Below are positions 4,521-5,733 of a stretch of 5,733 nt of DNA, in pieces (positions within the stretch are counted from its first letter, which is position 1; the number at the start of each line of letters is the position of its first letter). A program made the translations under genes and the position numbers. This DNA comes from Acidobacteriota bacterium (GTDB lineage: Bacteria > Acidobacteriota > Terriglobia > Terriglobales > SCQP01). The notes under the pieces are model-generated. The model worked only from the letters and a program-made list of their open reading frames with translations, ran no database searches and was not told the origin of the DNA. Location of the stretch: the NCBI GenBank assembly GCA_021818645.1, contig JAKATS010000173.1, positions 1 to 5,733 of the forward strand, in the 5' to 3' direction.

Positions 4521-5733
4521 ATGAACTCATTGCAAGTTCCGGCTGCACGCCGGACGCGTGGCCTATGCGCCGCCGGGCTGGCTGCATTCATCATGGCACT
4601 GCCGCTGACGGCGCAGACGCCGAAGCCAAAACCGGCCGCTGCGCGCCGCGCGGCGGCCGCCTCCAATATGAAGCTGACGCTGGGCGAGGCGATCCGGCTG
4701 GCGCTTGCGCATAACCACGCGTTGCAGGCCGAATATGGCAACGTGCTGGAATCCGAGGCCGACCAGATCACCGCCAATCTGCGCCCCAACCCCACCCTGA
4801 CCTGGGATGCGTTGTATGTACCGATCTTCAGTCCGAGTCATTTTTCCACCAACTTCCTCAACCAGGTGCAGGAGTTCGACGTGGGGCTGGGCTATACCTG
4901 GGAGCGCGGCGGCAAAAGGCAGAAGCGGCTGGCGGTGGCGCGGCAGCGGACGGCGGTGCAGAACTGGCGCTACCAGGCTGCCCAACGAGGACTGGCGTAT
5001 GCGGTGGCGCAGCAGTACATCGCAGCCCTGCTGGCGCAGTCGAGCCTGCGTTTCGCCCAGCGCAACCTCAAAGGATTTGAGAAATCTCTCGCGATCTTAC
5101 GGCAGCGCTATCGCGCGGGCGCGGTCAGCGAAGGCGATTACCTGAAGATCAAGCTGCAAAGCCTGCAATTTCAGAGCGATGTGGCGCGGGCGCGGCTGGC
5201 GCTGGCCCAGGCGCGGGCGGGATTGCGTCCGCTGCTGGGGGGGCCGCAGGCGGCGCCGCGGCATTATCAACTGGCCGGCCATCTGCATTTTCATGTGCTG
5301 CGGCCGCAAAAAGCGGCGCTGGAACTGCTGGCGCTGCGCAAGCGCCCGGATTATCAGGCGGCGCGGCAGACCGTGCAGGAAGCGGAAAGCCGGCTGCGGC
5401 TTTCCCGCGCCAATGGCAAACAGGACCTGAGCTGGAATGCCACCTATACCCATGTGGGCGGGGTCAACGAGGCCGGCTTTACCTTTGGCCTGCCCTTGCC
5501 GATTTTCAACCGTAACCAGGGCGGCATTGAGCGCTCGAGTTACGCCATAGCGCAGGCGCAGCAGGCGGAACAGGCAGTGGGCGAAGACGTGCTGGCCCAG
5601 GTCCGGGCCGCTTATGCAGGACTGCGCAGCCGGGCGCACATCGTGCGCCTCTACCAGAGCTATCTGCCGCTGGCCCGGCAGTCGCTGACCATCAGCGCCT
5701 ACGCCTACCAGCGCGGGGCCACCAGCCTGCTCA
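4521..5733 (+). CDS. TolC-family outer-membrane efflux protein, CzcC-like, 3' end cut by window edge
   Basis: This is the outer-membrane channel of a tripartite efflux pump, working with a periplasmic adaptor and an inner-membrane RND transporter. A signal peptide spans about 1-31 (basic RRTR, hydrophobic core, LTA/QT cleavage). Cys16 is not in a lipobox, so the protein is probably not lipidated. A charged, Ala/Pro-rich linker (about 32-48) leads to LTLGEAIRLALAHN (52-65), the usual start of the first outer-membrane efflux repeat. Further signs are LRPNPTLTW (87-95), WERGGKRQKR (127-136), YRAGAVSEGDYL (197-208) and the CzcC-type GLPLPIFNRNQGG (323-335) opening the second half. Long alanine/glutamine-rich helices (about 150-230 and 340-400) fit the periplasmic tunnel. 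The 404 visible residues end in YQRGATSLL, so roughly 40-50 residues are likely missing. Heavy-metal export is suggested by the CzcC-like motifs and by the upstream CxxC protein, but the substrate cannot be read here. No Shine-Dalgarno is clear. Confidence 0.93.
   Translation, partial: MNSLQVPAARRTRGLCAAGLAAFIMALPLTAQTPKPKPAAARRAAAASNMKLTLGEAIRLALAHNHALQAEYGNVLESEADQITANLRPNPTLTWDALYVPIFSPSHFSTNFLNQVQEFDVGLGYTWERGGKRQKRLAVARQRTAVQNWRYQAAQRGLAYAVAQQYIAALLAQSSLRFAQRNLKGFEKSLAILRQRYRAGAVSEGDYLKIKLQSLQFQSDVARARLALAQARAGLRPLLGGPQAAPRHYQLAGHLHFHVLRPQKAALELLALRKRPDYQAARQTVQEAESRLRLSRANGKQDLSWNATYTHVGGVNEAGFTFGLPLPIFNRNQGGIERSSYAIAQAQQAEQAVGEDVLAQVRAAYAGLRSRAHIVRLYQSYLPLARQSLTISAYAYQRGATSLL

Noticed and set aside
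4490..4714. Plus-strand 74-codon open frame starting in the hairpin before the channel gene
   Set aside because: Most of it overlaps the signal peptide and first repeat of the CzcC-like gene in another frame, and its own product has no recognisable features.

Overview
This 5.7 kb window comes from a GC-rich bacterial chromosome. The protein styles suggest Acidobacteriota: the glucuronoyl-esterase subtype, the CzcC-like channel and the QueA with an internal insertion. That placement rests on remembered family resemblance, not on a search, and I hold it with low to moderate confidence. Five protein genes are supported. Two run off the window edges.

Region 1 (1-1079, minus strand) is queA, the tRNA queuosine enzyme, missing about 40 C-terminal residues at the left edge. 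Region 2 (1080-1198) is a short divergent intergenic stretch with candidate promoters in both directions and a small dyad in the queA leader. Region 3 (1199-3799, plus strand) is a tight pair of exported esterases: a CE15 glucuronoyl esterase-like protein, then a GDSL/SGNH hydrolase 9 bases after its stop codon and in the same reading frame. Together they look like a side-chain and cross-link removal module for glucuronoxylan: CE15 would cut lignin-glucuronate esters and the SGNH enzyme would remove acyl groups.

Region 4 (3800-4136) has no convincing gene. It ends in a perfect TATAAT box and an inverted repeat that overlaps the next start codon. Region 5 (4137-5733, plus strand) is an efflux module: a 104-residue membrane-anchored protein with His residues and one CxxC, then a CzcC/TolC-type outer-membrane efflux protein that continues past the right edge. 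The rest of the pump (membrane fusion protein and RND pump) would be expected just beyond the window.

None of the five start codons has a clear Shine-Dalgarno sequence, and the plus-strand promoter candidates imply very short leaders. The most interesting points are the altered catalytic-acid position in the CE15 enzyme, the same-frame TAG junction between the two esterases, the small CxxC protein with the dyad over its start codon, and the competing hairpins in front of the efflux channel gene.
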